Below are positions 27,446 through 37,074 of a stretch of 52,309 nt of DNA, in pieces; positions within the stretch are counted from its first letter, which is position 1; every line of letters begins with the position of its first letter. Position numbers and translations under genes: made by a program. Where the stretch lies: positions 1 through 52,309 of the forward strand of contig JANXZX010000116.1 in NCBI GenBank assembly GCA_025355325.1, read 5' to 3'. The stretch comes from Geobacteraceae bacterium. GTDB lineage: Bacteria > Desulfobacterota > Desulfuromonadia > Geobacterales > Pseudopelobacteraceae. Under the pieces are notes generated by a model. It ran no database searches and was not told the DNA's origin. It was given only the letters and a program-made list of their open reading frames with translations.

Positions 27446-28297
27446 ATGAGCGAAGAAAAAGTAGTCCCATTTATGGAACATCTGGTTGAGCTGCGCAAGC
27501 GGCTGATTGTTATTGTTATCGCCGTAGTGGTCGGGATGGGAGTCGCCTGGAACTTCTCCAGCGAACTCCTTAAATTCATTGAGAAACCACTGACCGGCAA
27601 GACCTATTTGACTGAGATTAAAAAGGATGTGTATCTAAAAGTCAAAGAGCTTGCCCCTTCCATGTACACCCGCTACAAGCTTGACCAGGAAATAAACACT
27701 CCTCAAAAGCAGCGGCCGCTTAATTACAGCGCGCCGCTTGAGCCGTTTTTCATCCAATGCAAGATTTCGATGCTGGCCGGTTTTATTTTGGTTCTGCCGA
27801 TTGTTTTTTACCAGGTGTGGCTTTTTATCGCACCCGGTTTGACGAGGCGCGAACGTCGACTTGTGGTTCCTTTTGTCGTCGCTGCCACCTTTACGTTCTG
27901 CGTCGGCGCCATGTTTTTCCTGATCATAATCTGGCCGGTGATCATCAATTTTTCACTGTCTTATGAGGCCGAAGGTCTGCAAAGCTGGTTCAATATCAGC
28001 GCCTACGTCAACTTCTGCCTGCGGTTGATTCTACTGTTCGGCCTGATTTTCGAGCTTCCGGTACTGACTCTGCTCCTGTCCCGCTTTGGTATTGTAAGCT
28101 ACCAATTTCTGGCGCCAAAACGAAAATACGCGCTGCTTGCAAGCTCGATTATTTCTGCTTTCCACGCCGATCTGATAACCATGTTTGTAATTATGATTCC
28201 GCTCTATCTTATGTATGAAATAAGCATCTGGGTGGCATTAATCTTTGGCAAAAAGAAGGTTAAGACCGAAGAGGAGCTTCCGGAAGGCGCGACATAA
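27446..28297 (+). CDS. tatC: Sec-independent protein translocase TatC
   Basis: TatC is the multi-span receptor for twin-arginine signal peptides. The 283-residue protein begins with the conserved PFMEHLVELRKRL. It has six predicted helices and the family segments FYQVWLFIAPGL and FGLIFELPVL. It is longer than typical TatC (about 250): roughly 45 extra residues (about 50-95, rich in Lys and Gln) lengthen the first periplasmic loop. No tatA or tatB gene is next to it. A long hairpin follows 35 bases after the stop. Confidence 0.95.
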   Translation: MSEEKVVPFMEHLVELRKRLIVIVIAVVVGMGVAWNFSSELLKFIEKPLTGKTYLTEIKKDVYLKVKELAPSMYTRYKLDQEINTPQKQRPLNYSAPLEPFFIQCKISMLAGFILVLPIVFYQVWLFIAPGLTRRERRLVVPFVVAATFTFCVGAMFFLIIIWPVIINFSLSYEAEGLQSWFNISAYVNFCLRLILLFGLIFELPVLTLLLSRFGIVSYQFLAPKRKYALLASSIISAFHADLITMFVIMIPLYLMYEISIWVALIFGKKKVKTEEELPEGAT

Positions 28298-28332
28298 AAC
28301 AGCATGATAAATATTTATTGACAAGTTCCGGC

Positions 28333-28373
28333 AAAACCCCTAAAAAGACATATAAAGTCTTCTTAGGGGTTTT
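28333..28373 (+). promoter_or_regulatory. 17-base inverted repeat between tatC and rrf2 (operator or terminator, covers the rrf2 RBS)
   Basis: Arms 28333-28349 (AAAACCCCTAAAAAGAC) and 28357-28373 (GTCTTCTTAGGGGTTTT) pair at 16 of 17 positions around a seven-base loop. The right arm holds AGGGG, the likely ribosome binding site of rrf2, seven bases before its ATG. A TTGACA at 28318-28323 and TAAAAA at 28341-28346 (17-base spacing) make a candidate promoter running into it. It may terminate tatC, hide the rrf2 ribosome site, or be the Rrf2 binding site. Confidence 0.6.
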
Positions 28374-28376
28374 TAT

Positions 28377-28793
28377 ATGATGGAACTAACTCGCAAGGGT
28401 GAATATGCTATCAGAGGCATCGTGCATTTGGCCGGAAAACCGCTTGACAGCGTCTGCCTGCTGAGCGAGATAGCCGCAGCTGTTGATGTTCCGCCTACGT
28501 TTCTTGCCAAAATATTCCAGCAGTTCAGTAAAATCGGGCTGGTCAAATCGTTCCGGGGTACCGGCGGCGGTTTTATGCTGGGACGCGCCCCAGAAAACAT
28601 CACACTGCTGGAAGTCGTTGAGGCGGTTGAAGGACCAATCATCCCGAACCGCTGTGTAATCAATCCCTCGGACTGTGACCGCTCTAGTTACTGCAACGTT
28701 CATCCGGTCTGGAAACAGGTTCAGGATGGGGTTCGCGGCGTACTGGAACAGGTCACCCTGAAAGAACTGGCAGCAGGATCTTCAAAAAGCTGA
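28377..28793 (+). CDS. Rrf2-family transcriptional regulator with three cysteines
   Basis: A 138-residue winged-helix regulator. The N-terminal DNA-binding part is MMELTRKGEYAIRGIVHLA, with recognition helix region VPPTFLAKIFQQFSKIGLV and the wing GTGGGFMLGR. Three cysteines follow in NRCVINPSDCDRSSYC (spacing C-x6-C-x5-C), close to the Fe-S cluster ligands of IscR and NsrR. It probably senses Fe-S status, redox or nitric oxide. No isc or suf genes are adjacent. A large inverted repeat directly before its start suggests autoregulation. The second Met (28380) is an alternative start. Confidence 0.9.
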   Translation: MMELTRKGEYAIRGIVHLAGKPLDSVCLLSEIAAAVDVPPTFLAKIFQQFSKIGLVKSFRGTGGGFMLGRAPENITLLEVVEAVEGPIIPNRCVINPSDCDRSSYCNVHPVWKQVQDGVRGVLEQVTLKELAAGSSKS

Positions 28794-28828
28794 ACCAGTT
28801 GAAATCACCCGTTTAATTAAAAAATGAG

Positions 28829-29020
28829 TTGACGCTGACCAGGTAATACTATATTGTCCGCGCACTTGTCAAGAACCGCCTAAGTCCCGCTTGTCGGGAT
28901 TTTGGCATTTCAGAGACAAAATAACTCAGAAAGGAGTACCCCGCCGGAGATACGCCCTCGAATCTTGTGGGCAACGACGCCGCTCCGGCAAAGCCGATAC
29001 AACTTCCCTACTCTATTATT
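28829..29020 (+). promoter_or_regulatory. promoter and long structured leader upstream of the lipoprotein transglycosylase
   Basis: A TTGACG and, 15 bases on, TATATT make a candidate promoter. After it come a small hairpin (TCCCG-CTTGT-CGGGA, about 28894-28908) and a two-tier stem: GCCGGAG (28943-28949) pairs with CTCCGGC (28983-28989) and encloses GCCC (28954-28957) / GGGC (28969-28972). A good AAAGGAG at 28930-28936 has no start codon after it, while the coding start at 29021 has none before it. It matches no riboswitch I know. Confidence 0.4.
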
Positions 29021-29650
29021 ATGCGAAAAAAACTAATCTATCTGACGTTGCTGTTGTTATTGACAGCATGCGAAAATGCCCCGTTCAAACTGGCGGAAAT
29101 CCAATCGACCACGTCGCTGGCCTCCGAACCTTCCATCCTTGACAGCAACAGTATCTTACTTATCCAGCGAAAAAAACAGCAGGCAGTAATTGAGTCTGCA
29201 TTCTCACGTAGAACGACTCCCGAACGCGCGCACCATTTAGCAGCTATCTGTTTTAACAAAACGGTCGGCACGGTCTTCATGCCGTTTGATCTGGCTGAGA
29301 TTGCTCTGGTTGAGACAGGCGGCCACAAGCTTTCCGCCAAGGCGGTATCAACTCAGGGCGCCCGGGGCGTCTGGCAGCTGATGCCGTACCGCGCTCGGAG
29401 CCACGGCTATTCGTCCAATGACATGCTTGACGATAACAAATGTGCCGAAGCTGCTGTCTGCGAACTCAACGTGAAGCTTGAAATGGCCCAGGGCGATCTG
29501 GAACGCGCAAAAAAATATTATTGTGGACAGGGGCCACAGGCAAATGCCTATATGAAAAAAATTCGCATCATCCGCAAGGAGATGATCGCCGAACTGAACA
29601 TGCAAAGCGATAAGCTTGCCTTGGCAGACTCACCCTCCGGAATCCGGTAG
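29021..29650 (+). CDS. lipoprotein lytic transglycosylase-like protein
   Basis: A 209-residue protein with a lipoprotein signal peptide (lipobox LTAC, lipidated Cys17). A C-terminal SLT-like domain has the likely catalytic Glu98 in IALVETGG, followed by QGARGVWQLMPYRA in place of the usual GLMQ block. The YNAG motif is replaced by YYCGQGPQANAY. It should cut peptidoglycan while anchored in the outer membrane, in the manner of MltD or MltC relatives (inference). No ribosome binding site lies before the ATG at 29021. An in-frame GTG at 28967 would give a longer product but would break the signal peptide. Confidence 0.75.
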   Translation: MRKKLIYLTLLLLLTACENAPFKLAEIQSTTSLASEPSILDSNSILLIQRKKQQAVIESAFSRRTTPERAHHLAAICFNKTVGTVFMPFDLAEIALVETGGHKLSAKAVSTQGARGVWQLMPYRARSHGYSSNDMLDDNKCAEAAVCELNVKLEMAQGDLERAKKYYCGQGPQANAYMKKIRIIRKEMIAELNMQSDKLALADSPSGIR

Positions 29651-29712
29651 CGATAAAGGTAGAGAGTTGCTCCAGGCAGCCATCAACCGGTGTTTTTTCT
29701 TGATATGAAAGG

Positions 29713-29746
29713 AGCCGCTCTGTTATAGTCGGGCGGCTTTTTTTTG
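29713..29746 (+). terminator. terminator after the lipoprotein transglycosylase
   Basis: AGCCGC (29713-29718) / GCGGCT (29733-29738) with a 14-base loop, followed directly by eight T. It lies between the transglycosylase stop and the second chemoreceptor gene. Confidence 0.8.
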
Positions 29747-29777
29747 TTCGTGGTATCTTATTCTGACAGGAGATTTT

Positions 29778-31937
29778 GTGGAGAGAGGGACGTCTTTACA
29801 TAGTTCAACCGGACTCAACCTTCGCACCAAAATGGTGCTCCTTTCCGCATCAGCGTTTATCGGAATCCTGCTGATTGGCGCGATCAACCTGTTTATGATC
29901 AACGAAGTGAGAATCGGAGGCACGGCCTACCAGCACATTCAAAAAGATAAAGATGCCCTCGAAAATATTGCACTGCTGAAATCCGATCTTTTTCAGATCA
30001 ACAGTGAAATGCAGAACTTCATGCTTGAAGCGGATCCGGTTGTCGCCGACAAGAATATGGCTACGGTAAAAACCCTTATCAAAAATGTTGAGCGCAATTT
30101 CGGCACTGTTCTTACCTCCCTTGAATCATATGGAAACCGCGACACTATTGATAAAGCAAACGCCATCTGGAAGGAATACCGGAATACGCTGCTTACCGAA
30201 GTATTACCGGCCGCTACCAAAGGAGATGTGCTGAAAGCAAGCTATCTCATGACCGGAATCCAGACGCAGCGGTTCGACATGTTCAGCGTGGCGGTGACAC
30301 AGACGGTTGAACGGATCAGGAAGAATGTCCGGACCACCGAACAACAGGTTGCAGCCAGCATCAGAATGAAAAATATTATTTCAACGGTTCTCACGATCAG
30401 CGTTATCGCCTTGATCGCCCTATGTTCATATCTGATCACGACTTCCATTACCCGGCCGCTGAGAAGCTGTGTTGATTTTGCCAAGGCACTGGCTGGCGGC
30501 AGACTGGATGCGCGCCTGGAAGTACGTGGCGGCGGAGAATCCGCCGAACTGGCTCATGCAATGAATATTATGGCAGAAAACCTTCACAGCATGGTTTCCC
30601 GCATCGGTTCAACATCCGAAGTACTCACCTCCATAGACAACAACCTGGAAAATGCGGCCCGTCAGGTGGTAAGTTCCGCGCATATGCAGGAAAGATCCAT
30701 TCAGGAAACATCACAGGCTCTGGTAATAATTAACGACTCCGTGCGTGATGTCTACGGGGGGGTTGACAAGCTGTCGGCATCCGCTTCAGAAACGTCTGCT
30801 TCGTCGCTTGAACTTGCGGCAACCATTGAAGAGATCGCAATGAGCGCTGAGAAACTGGAAGGGGCCGTTGAAGAGGCCAGCTCATCAATCTCTGAAATGG
30901 TCTCTTCCATCAAAGAGGTCGGTATTAATATCGTTAATTTGCTGGATGCTTCGACGACAACAGCCTCATCAATTGCCGAAATGGACGCGACAATCAGACA
31001 GGTTGAAAAGAACGCCATGGATTCAGCTGTTATTTCTGAAACGGTTCGAAGCGACGCCGAAACCGGAAAAATTGCCGTTCTCGAAGCGATTGCCGGAATG
31101 CAGGCGATCAGAGCCTCATCGCAAATAACGTTCGAAGTTGTAGAGACGCTTTCATTACGGGTCCATGATATCGGAACCATTCTATCAGTTATTGATGAAG
31201 TTGCGGAACAGACCAATCTTCTGGCGCTCAATGCCGCGATCATTGCCGCCCAGGCCGGTGAACATGGCAAGGGATTTGCTGTGGTAGCCGATGAAATCAG
31301 GGATCTGGCTGAACGCACCAGCAGTTCTACCCGGGAGATTGCCGCTGTTATCAAGGGTGTTCAGGAAGAGACCGTGCGCGCGGTCAGCGCTATAAACTCG
31401 GCCGAAGAAAGTATTGCCGCAGGTGAAGCGCTTTCGCAGCGTTCCGGAACGGCACTTGAAAAAATAGTCGCCGGCGTACAGCGGGCCGGAGTTCAGGTCA
31501 GCGAGATTGCCAAGGCAACCGTCGAACAGGCACGAGGCAGCAGGAACATCAGGGAAGCAATGGAATGTGTTGAAAGCATGGTTGAGAATATTGCCCATTC
31601 AGCGCGCGAGCACGCCCGTGGCACGGACATGATTACCGCTGCCGTTGAACGAATGAAAGAACTCACCATCCACGTGCGCACCTCTACCCGCGAGCAAAGC
31701 CGGGCCAGTAATCTGATCGCCCAGTCGATAGAAGACGAAAACTCAATGGTGGACCAGATTCGTGAAGCATGTCGTTCGCAGGTTGACAGCTGCGCCACGA
31801 TATTGAAATCGGTCAACAGCATCGAAGGATCTACGGTGGCAAACAGCCATGCGACAAAAACCATGAATGCCGCCGTTGAAAGTTTGACACGTCAAATCGA
31901 TCTGCTTGAGAAGGAGATGACCGGCTTCAAAATTTGA
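29778..31937 (+). CDS. methyl-accepting chemotaxis protein with helical periplasmic sensor
   Basis: A 719-residue chemoreceptor. TM1 is about 18-42; the periplasmic part (43-200) is helical and looks like a four-helix-bundle MCP sensor without heme motif. TM2 is about 201-223, with HAMP from about 224 to 278. A long cytoplasmic coiled coil has its tip at [21 protein letters not shown]. The tip has Ile and Gln where Glu and Arg are usual (AAIEAAR). It starts with GTG 29778, which has AGGAG five bases upstream. It sits directly before trpA, ten bases or so from it, but a functional link is not evident. Confidence 0.93.
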   Translation: MERGTSLHSSTGLNLRTKMVLLSASAFIGILLIGAINLFMINEVRIGGTAYQHIQKDKDALENIALLKSDLFQINSEMQNFMLEADPVVADKNMATVKTLIKNVERNFGTVLTSLESYGNRDTIDKANAIWKEYRNTLLTEVLPAATKGDVLKASYLMTGIQTQRFDMFSVAVTQTVERIRKNVRTTEQQVAASIRMKNIISTVLTISVIALIALCSYLITTSITRPLRSCVDFAKALAGGRLDARLEVRGGGESAELAHAMNIMAENLHSMVSRIGSTSEVLTSIDNNLENAARQVVSSAHMQERSIQETSQALVIINDSVRDVYGGVDKLSASASETSASSLELAATIEEIAMSAEKLEGAVEEASSSISEMVSSIKEVGINIVNLLDASTTTASSIAEMDATIRQVEKNAMDSAVISETVRSDAETGKIAVLEAIAGMQAIRASSQITFEVVETLSLRVHDIGTILSVIDEVAEQTNLLALNAAIIAAQAGEHGKGFAVVADEIRDLAERTSSSTREIAAVIKGVQEETVRAVSAINSAEESIAAGEALSQRSGTALEKIVAGVQRAGVQVSEIAKATVEQARGSRNIREAMECVESMVENIAHSAREHARGTDMITAAVERMKELTIHVRTSTREQSRASNLIAQSIEDENSMVDQIREACRSQVDSCATILKSVNSIEGSTVANSHATKTMNAAVESLTRQIDLLEKEMTGFKI

Positions 31938-31958
31938 CCGGCATACGTGACAACAACC

Positions 31959-32750
31959 ATGAGCAGACTTTCGACACGTTTTAGTGCACTAAAAACAAAC
32001 AATTCCACGGCACTGGTAACATTCATTACCGCCGGCGACCCGGATTTGTCCACGACCGAGGAGATGATTCTCCTTCTTGAAGAGGCTGGCGCCGATGTCA
32101 TCGAACTCGGGGTTCCGTTTTCGGACCCTATGGCTGACGGGCCTACTATCCAGCTTTCCTCAGAGAGAGCCCTGGCCTCCGGGACAACCCTTCACAACAT
32201 TCTGGACTCAGTGAAACGGGTTCGTACCCGCACACAGATTCCCATAATTCTGATGGGTTACCTCAATCCGGTGCATGCATATGGCTATGAATCATTCTGC
32301 CTGGACGCGGCACAAGCCGGAGTGGACGGAGTCCTGCTGGTGGATATGCCGCCGGAAGAATCACGTGAACTGACCGTTACGGCCCGGAATAACGGGCTGG
32401 ACGTCATCTTCCTCCTTACACCGACCTCCGATGATGCACGCATTGCAACCGTAAATCGACTTGGCAGCGGTTTTGTGTATTATGTAACCGTGACCGGCGT
32501 AACCGGGGCGCGAACCGCCGTTTCGGGAACGCTTGCTCAGGAACTCTCCCGGGTCAAACAAACCATTTCTCTCCCGGTCATGGCCGGGTTCGGCATATCC
32601 ACTCAGGAACAGGCCGCCGAAGTTGGACAGCTGGCTGACGGTGTTGTTGTCGGCAGTGCAATTGTAAAACTGTTTGAACAGTATAGCGGCGAACAACTGA
32701 AGCAAAAACTGCGGAGTTACGTCAGTAGTTTGAAAAAAGCCCTTCTATAA
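31959..32750 (+). CDS. trpA: tryptophan synthase alpha chain
   Basis: Cleaves indole-3-glycerol phosphate to indole, which is channelled to TrpB. The 263-residue TIM-barrel protein has the catalytic Glu in [11 protein letters not shown] and the catalytic Asp in [10 protein letters not shown]. The phosphate site is formed by VTGVTGAR and GFGIS. I chose ATG 31959 (MSRLSTRF), which aligns with the family start; an in-frame GTG at 31947 would add four residues. Neither has a strong ribosome binding site. It is separated from trpB, trpB2 and trpF by about 14 kb and lies on the opposite strand, upstream of accD and folC. Confidence 0.95.
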   Translation: MSRLSTRFSALKTNNSTALVTFITAGDPDLSTTEEMILLLEEAGADVIELGVPFSDPMADGPTIQLSSERALASGTTLHNILDSVKRVRTRTQIPIILMGYLNPVHAYGYESFCLDAAQAGVDGVLLVDMPPEESRELTVTARNNGLDVIFLLTPTSDDARIATVNRLGSGFVYYVTVTGVTGARTAVSGTLAQELSRVKQTISLPVMAGFGISTQEQAAEVGQLADGVVVGSAIVKLFEQYSGEQLKQKLRSYVSSLKKALL

Positions 32751-32763
32751 TGTACGGTCACGC

Positions 32764-32792
32764 TTGACAGCGCTTCCGGTTTCTGTTACCTA
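32764..32792 (+). promoter_or_regulatory. possible promoter upstream of accD
   Basis: A perfect TTGACA (32764-32769) is followed after 17 bases by TACCTA (32787-32792), a poor -10 match. It lies 55 bases before accD in the 96-base trpA-accD gap. It is supported by the -35 box only. Confidence 0.3.
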
Positions 32793-32846
32793 GCGATTTT
32801 ATTTGTACTTAACTATTTTAGGATCACGAAAGATGCGAGGCCACAT

Positions 32847-33701
32847 ATGAGTTGGTTTAACAAAGAAAGAGTCGGCATAGAAAAATCGGGCGGCCATAAA
32901 GTTACCATTCCTGACGGAATGTGGGTTAAATGCCCGGGATGCACGGAAACGATTTTAGGCAAGGACATCGAAGCCAATCTGCAGGTCTGCCCGAAGTGCG
33001 GTTACCATTACCGGATTTCTGCGCACAAACGCCTTGAGGCCTTGCTTGATGGCGGAGTCTGGCAGGAATTTGATGCAGATATTACTTCGGTCGATTTCCT
33101 CCAGTTCAAAGATGCCAAAAGCTATCAGGAGCGTATCGACGCTGCCCTCGCCAAAGGGGGCTCAAAAGATGCTGTAATCTGTGTTGAAGGTTCTATCGAA
33201 GAGCTGCCGGTGCAGGTTTCCTGTTTTGATTTTTCTTTCATGGGCGGAAGCATGGGGAGCGTGGTGGGGGAGAAAATCACCCGTTCCATCGAGCGCGGCC
33301 TACAGAAACGCCAGCCGGTAATTATCATCTCCGCTTCCGGAGGAGCCCGCATGCAGGAGAGTATTCTCTCGCTGATGCAGATGGCCAAGACATCTGCCGC
33401 CCTGGCAAAACTCAAGCGAGCCGGCATTCCCTTCGTTTCACTGCTGACCGATCCTACCACCGGCGGTGTTACCGCCAGTTTCGCCATGCTCGGAGACGTC
33501 AATATTGCCGAACCGAAAGCGCTGATCGGATTTGCCGGCCCCCGCGTAATCGAACAGACCATCCGCCAGAAACTGCCGGAAGGATTTCAGAGAGCAGAAT
33601 ATCTGCTTGATCACGGCATGATCGATGCGATCATCCCCCGTACCGAAATGCGTTCAAAACTGGCTTCCATTCTGAAAATGTTGCATCGCCCCGCCGCCTG
33701 A
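32847..33701 (+). CDS. accD: acetyl-CoA carboxylase carboxyltransferase subunit beta
   Basis: With AccA it transfers the carboxyl group from biotin to acetyl-CoA, giving malonyl-CoA for fatty acid synthesis. The 284-residue protein has an N-terminal zinc ribbon (Cys29, Cys32, Cys48, Cys51 in CPGC and CPKC). The crotonase-like domain follows, with FMGGSMGSVVGEKI, ISASGGARMQES and the oxyanion segment TTGGVTASFAMLGD. It is followed after one base by folC, an accD-folC order common in proteobacteria. Confidence 0.97.
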   Translation: MSWFNKERVGIEKSGGHKVTIPDGMWVKCPGCTETILGKDIEANLQVCPKCGYHYRISAHKRLEALLDGGVWQEFDADITSVDFLQFKDAKSYQERIDAALAKGGSKDAVICVEGSIEELPVQVSCFDFSFMGGSMGSVVGEKITRSIERGLQKRQPVIIISASGGARMQESILSLMQMAKTSAALAKLKRAGIPFVSLLTDPTTGGVTASFAMLGDVNIAEPKALIGFAGPRVIEQTIRQKLPEGFQRAEYLLDHGMIDAIIPRTEMRSKLASILKMLHRPAA

Positions 33702-33702
33702 C

Positions 33703-34980
33703 ATGTCTCTTGCAGATGTGTTGGAGAAGCTTTACGCCCGTCGGCGCTTTGGCATAAAGCCAGGCGTCGACAGGGTTGAAAAGCTGCTCGAACGCCTGGG
33801 CAATCCCGAAAAATCGTTTCGCACCATTCATGTAGTCGGCACGAACGGCAAAGGTTCCACGTCGGCATTTCTCTCTTCCATTCTCCTCCATGCGGGGCAG
33901 AGCGTTGCCCAGTTCAGCTCCCCTCATCTGGTCCGGTTCACCGAGCGTTTCAGAATAAACGGGATTGAATATGCCGCTGAAAAGCTCACCCACACAATGG
34001 ATAGTGTGCTGAAAGCCGCTCCTGAAGATGCAACCTTTTTTGAGATAACAACGGCATTGGCCGCATATATATTCCGTGAGGAGCGCGTTTCCATCGCCGT
34101 CATGGAAGCCGGGATGGGAGGTCGTTCCGACGCGACAGCCGCTTTTAAAGGCGAGATGACGATCATCACCCCGATTGCTCTCGACCACACCGATTACCTT
34201 GGTGCAACCATTGAGGAGATCGCCCGGGAAAAAGCAGGAATCATCAAGCCGGGTACACATGTTATCAGCACTGAACACCCTGTTGCAGTGCGTCTGGTAA
34301 TTGAGGAACAATGCCGCACCGCAGGGTGTACCCTGAAAATGTACGGCAGTGATTTTTCGTCAGTCAGGAATCCCGACGGCACCCTCACCTATCGCGGAAT
34401 CAGCAGAGTCATTCCGCAGCTCACTCCCGGCATTTCCGGCCGCTACCAATCCGGCAATGCCGCAGTTGCGATGGCAGCGGCCGAGGTTTTGGAAAGCAGC
34501 GGCATGAACATAAGCTCCTCAGCATTCACGGAAGGCATTGCCGCCGCTTACTGGCCGGGTCGGATGGAGCTGATTCCGGGCACTCCTCCCCTGCTGCTGG
34601 ATGGTGCTCATAATCCCGCCGGTGCGGCTGCCCTGGCTGAAGCATTGAAAGACTATTCTTACTCACGTTTGCTTCTGGTGACCGGAGTCTGTGATGACAA
34701 GGATGTGGAGAAAATATATGCGCCTCTGCTGCCGCTTGTTTCTAAAATTTATACCGTAACTCCCGCTGTTGAACGGGCATTGAAAGATGAATCATTGACG
34801 CAATTATTTCTCAAAAAAGGGATCCCGTCCCGACCGTGCGGCGCGGTAGTGGCGGGAATCAGCACGGCCCGCAGCGAAGCGGTCGATGGAGATCTCATCC
34901 TGGTATGTGGATCACTCTTTGTTGTCGGTGAAGTCAAGGCATGGCTTGAACAGGTGAATTATACCGGAATCAGAGGCTGA
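33703..34980 (+). CDS. folC: bifunctional folylpolyglutamate synthase / dihydrofolate synthase
   Basis: Adds glutamate to dihydropteroate and to reduced folates with ATP. The 425-residue Mur-ligase-type protein has the P-loop VVGTNGKGSTSAF (about residues 44-56), SSPHLVRFTERFRING, the metal-binding EAGMGGRSDAT and the C-terminal LLLDGAHNPAGAAAL. It begins one base after the accD stop, so translation is probably coupled, and lies seven bases ahead of lptD. Confidence 0.96.
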   Translation: MSLADVLEKLYARRRFGIKPGVDRVEKLLERLGNPEKSFRTIHVVGTNGKGSTSAFLSSILLHAGQSVAQFSSPHLVRFTERFRINGIEYAAEKLTHTMDSVLKAAPEDATFFEITTALAAYIFREERVSIAVMEAGMGGRSDATAAFKGEMTIITPIALDHTDYLGATIEEIAREKAGIIKPGTHVISTEHPVAVRLVIEEQCRTAGCTLKMYGSDFSSVRNPDGTLTYRGISRVIPQLTPGISGRYQSGNAAVAMAAAEVLESSGMNISSSAFTEGIAAAYWPGRMELIPGTPPLLLDGAHNPAGAAALAEALKDYSYSRLLLVTGVCDDKDVEKIYAPLLPLVSKIYTVTPAVERALKDESLTQLFLKKGIPSRPCGAVVAGISTARSEAVDGDLILVCGSLFVVGEVKAWLEQVNYTGIRG

Positions 34981-34987
34981 TTTTTCA

Positions 34988-37039
34988 ATGATACGCGTCC
35001 ACTATCTTCTTTTATTCTGCCTGTTCGGCTGTTGGCTTCCATCCGCCACAGCCTCTGCGCAGGCCATCCCTGACGACAATATCCATATCTACGCAGACCA
35101 CATGAGTCAAAACCAGCCCGCCAATACCATTACCGCAGAAGGGCATGTGGTTGTCGTCGATCAGGGGCTGAATCTGACTGCCGACAAAGTTCGCTATGAG
35201 GCCGCAACTCATATGCTGCACGCAACCGGATCGGTCGCACTGACCAAGGGGACCGCCGTCCTTAAGGGGGATTCGCTGGTACTCAATATGGACACCGGCC
35301 TGGCGGAAATGAATGCGACACAACTGACCGTTGCCGATACCGGCATGAAGCTCAGCGCCGATAAGCTGGTCCGGATAAATGATACCGAATTTACGGCGCA
35401 AACCACGGAAATGACCACTTGCGACTTACCCAATCCAAGCTGGAAGTTCGGCGCCGACAGCCTCAAGGTCAATCTGCTTGGCTATGCAACAGGGCGAAAT
35501 GTCATCTTTTACATCAAAGACACTCCGGTGCTCTACCTCCCCTGGTTCGCGTTTCCGGCTGTACTGGAAAAACGGTCGGGACTTCTCTTTCCCCGCGTGG
35601 GCTATTCAAAGACCAAGGGTGTACAACTTGACTTACCGGCCTATCTGGTGATTTCACCCAGCCAGGATCTCCAACTTGATCTGGATATCATGACAAAACG
35701 AGGCGTCGGTACCGGGCTCGATTACCGCTATATCCGGACACGCGGAAGCGAAGGACATGCCGGAGTTTATTCGATCTACGACCAGACTGAGAACCGCTGG
35801 CGCTGGCAGATAACCCAGGAACACAAGGAACTATTTTCCGACAGCGCAAATCTGCGCATGGCCGTCAACGCCAACAGTGATCGGACCTTCTTAAGTGATT
35901 TCGGCGAAAGGAGCGGCGATTATAATCGTCAATCAAGCGATACGACCGTCAACACCCTGAAAACCTGGGAGAATTTTGCCGTCACCTCATACCTGCGGTA
36001 TAACGAAGATCTCTATGCCGCCAACAATCGCGCGACAGTTCAAACGCTGCCGTCACTCGGCACCGCCATGGTACGCCAGCCAATCTTCTCGCTGCCGCTC
36101 TATCTTGATCTTGACGGATCGGCCGAAAATCTTTACAGCGAAGACCCCCCCAGCGGCCAGCGTTTTTTACTCTTCCCCCGGGTCACCCTGCTCCCGTTCC
36201 ACAGCAGTTATATTCGGACATCACTTTTTACAGGCCTACACCTCAGAGGCTATACGACCGGCAGGCGGGACAGCGTCAGCGAAATCAATGCAAGCGATGG
36301 CGATTTGCTGCCGGAAGCTGGTGCTCGCGTATCAACATCATTGACACGCGTCTACAACGTCAACTTTTCTCTGCTCAAAAAAGTCCGGCACGAGATTATT
36401 CCCGAGATCGGCTACAGCTTGATTCCCGGACGCAATCAGCAGCGACTTCCATCCTATGACTACGCAGATCGCATGATCCATCAGAATATGGTGTCTCTTG
36501 CAGTCACCAATCTACTCAACGGCAAGTTCGTGTCGAACGATACGACGGAATATCGGGATATTGCCCGGGTTAAACTTGAAGCGCGGTATTCAATTGCGGG
36601 GGAGCAGCGTGATATTTTGTCGCTGGTGCAGAGTCAGCACCGCTGGAGCGATCTGATACTGGAATCGGATACATGGCTGAACAAACTGGTGCGGATTACC
36701 GGTGACGCGCGCTACAACCTGTACGACAATAACCTTTCAACCACAGTGGTCGGGATAAATCTTGACGACCGGCAGGGTAACATAATCGGCGCAGGTTATC
36801 AGATGGCCCGCAACGAGGTGGAGTATTTCGAGGGGCGGCTTTCAACAAAACTGGTCACCCCTTTCACCCTTTCCTATACCGGACGCTACTCTTTCGACCG
36901 CAGTGATTTCCTCGAATCGGTATATGCCGCCGAATATCGCCATCAGTGCTGGAGTGTCAACCTCGCCATCCATCAACGCCCCGGCAACAATCAATCCTTT
37001 ACGGTGAACTTCAATCTTGCAGGACTTGGCAGCAAGTAA
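34988..37039 (+). CDS. lptD: LPS assembly outer-membrane protein LptD
   Basis: LptD forms, with lipoprotein LptE, the outer-membrane gate that inserts lipopolysaccharide. The 683-residue protein has a signal peptide (to about 24) and an OstA/LptA-like beta-jellyroll repeat domain (about 30-150: IYADHMSQ, TAEGHVVV, LTADKVRYEA). A large beta-barrel domain ends in FNLAGLGSK. The mature protein contains only two cysteines, Cys145 and Cys654, one in each domain, against four in the E. coli protein. A single interdomain disulfide is therefore possible. It overlaps no other gene and converges with the methyltransferase gene. Confidence 0.92.
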   Translation: MIRVHYLLLFCLFGCWLPSATASAQAIPDDNIHIYADHMSQNQPANTITAEGHVVVVDQGLNLTADKVRYEAATHMLHATGSVALTKGTAVLKGDSLVLNMDTGLAEMNATQLTVADTGMKLSADKLVRINDTEFTAQTTEMTTCDLPNPSWKFGADSLKVNLLGYATGRNVIFYIKDTPVLYLPWFAFPAVLEKRSGLLFPRVGYSKTKGVQLDLPAYLVISPSQDLQLDLDIMTKRGVGTGLDYRYIRTRGSEGHAGVYSIYDQTENRWRWQITQEHKELFSDSANLRMAVNANSDRTFLSDFGERSGDYNRQSSDTTVNTLKTWENFAVTSYLRYNEDLYAANNRATVQTLPSLGTAMVRQPIFSLPLYLDLDGSAENLYSEDPPSGQRFLLFPRVTLLPFHSSYIRTSLFTGLHLRGYTTGRRDSVSEINASDGDLLPEAGARVSTSLTRVYNVNFSLLKKVRHEIIPEIGYSLIPGRNQQRLPSYDYADRMIHQNMVSLAVTNLLNGKFVSNDTTEYRDIARVKLEARYSIAGEQRDILSLVQSQHRWSDLILESDTWLNKLVRITGDARYNLYDNNLSTTVVGINLDDRQGNIIGAGYQMARNEVEYFEGRLSTKLVTPFTLSYTGRYSFDRSDFLESVYAAEYRHQCWSVNLAIHQRPGNNQSFTVNFNLAGLGSK

Positions 37040-37074
37040 GATTCTGTTTTTACAACCCTTCCATCCACCGATCT

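Noticed and set aside
26191-29020. GEMM-type cyclic dinucleotide riboswitch in the gaps around the HD-GYP and transglycosylase genes
   Set aside because: A GCAAAGCC-like stretch occurs at 28988-28995, but the surrounding GEMM stems and tetraloop receptor sequence are missing.
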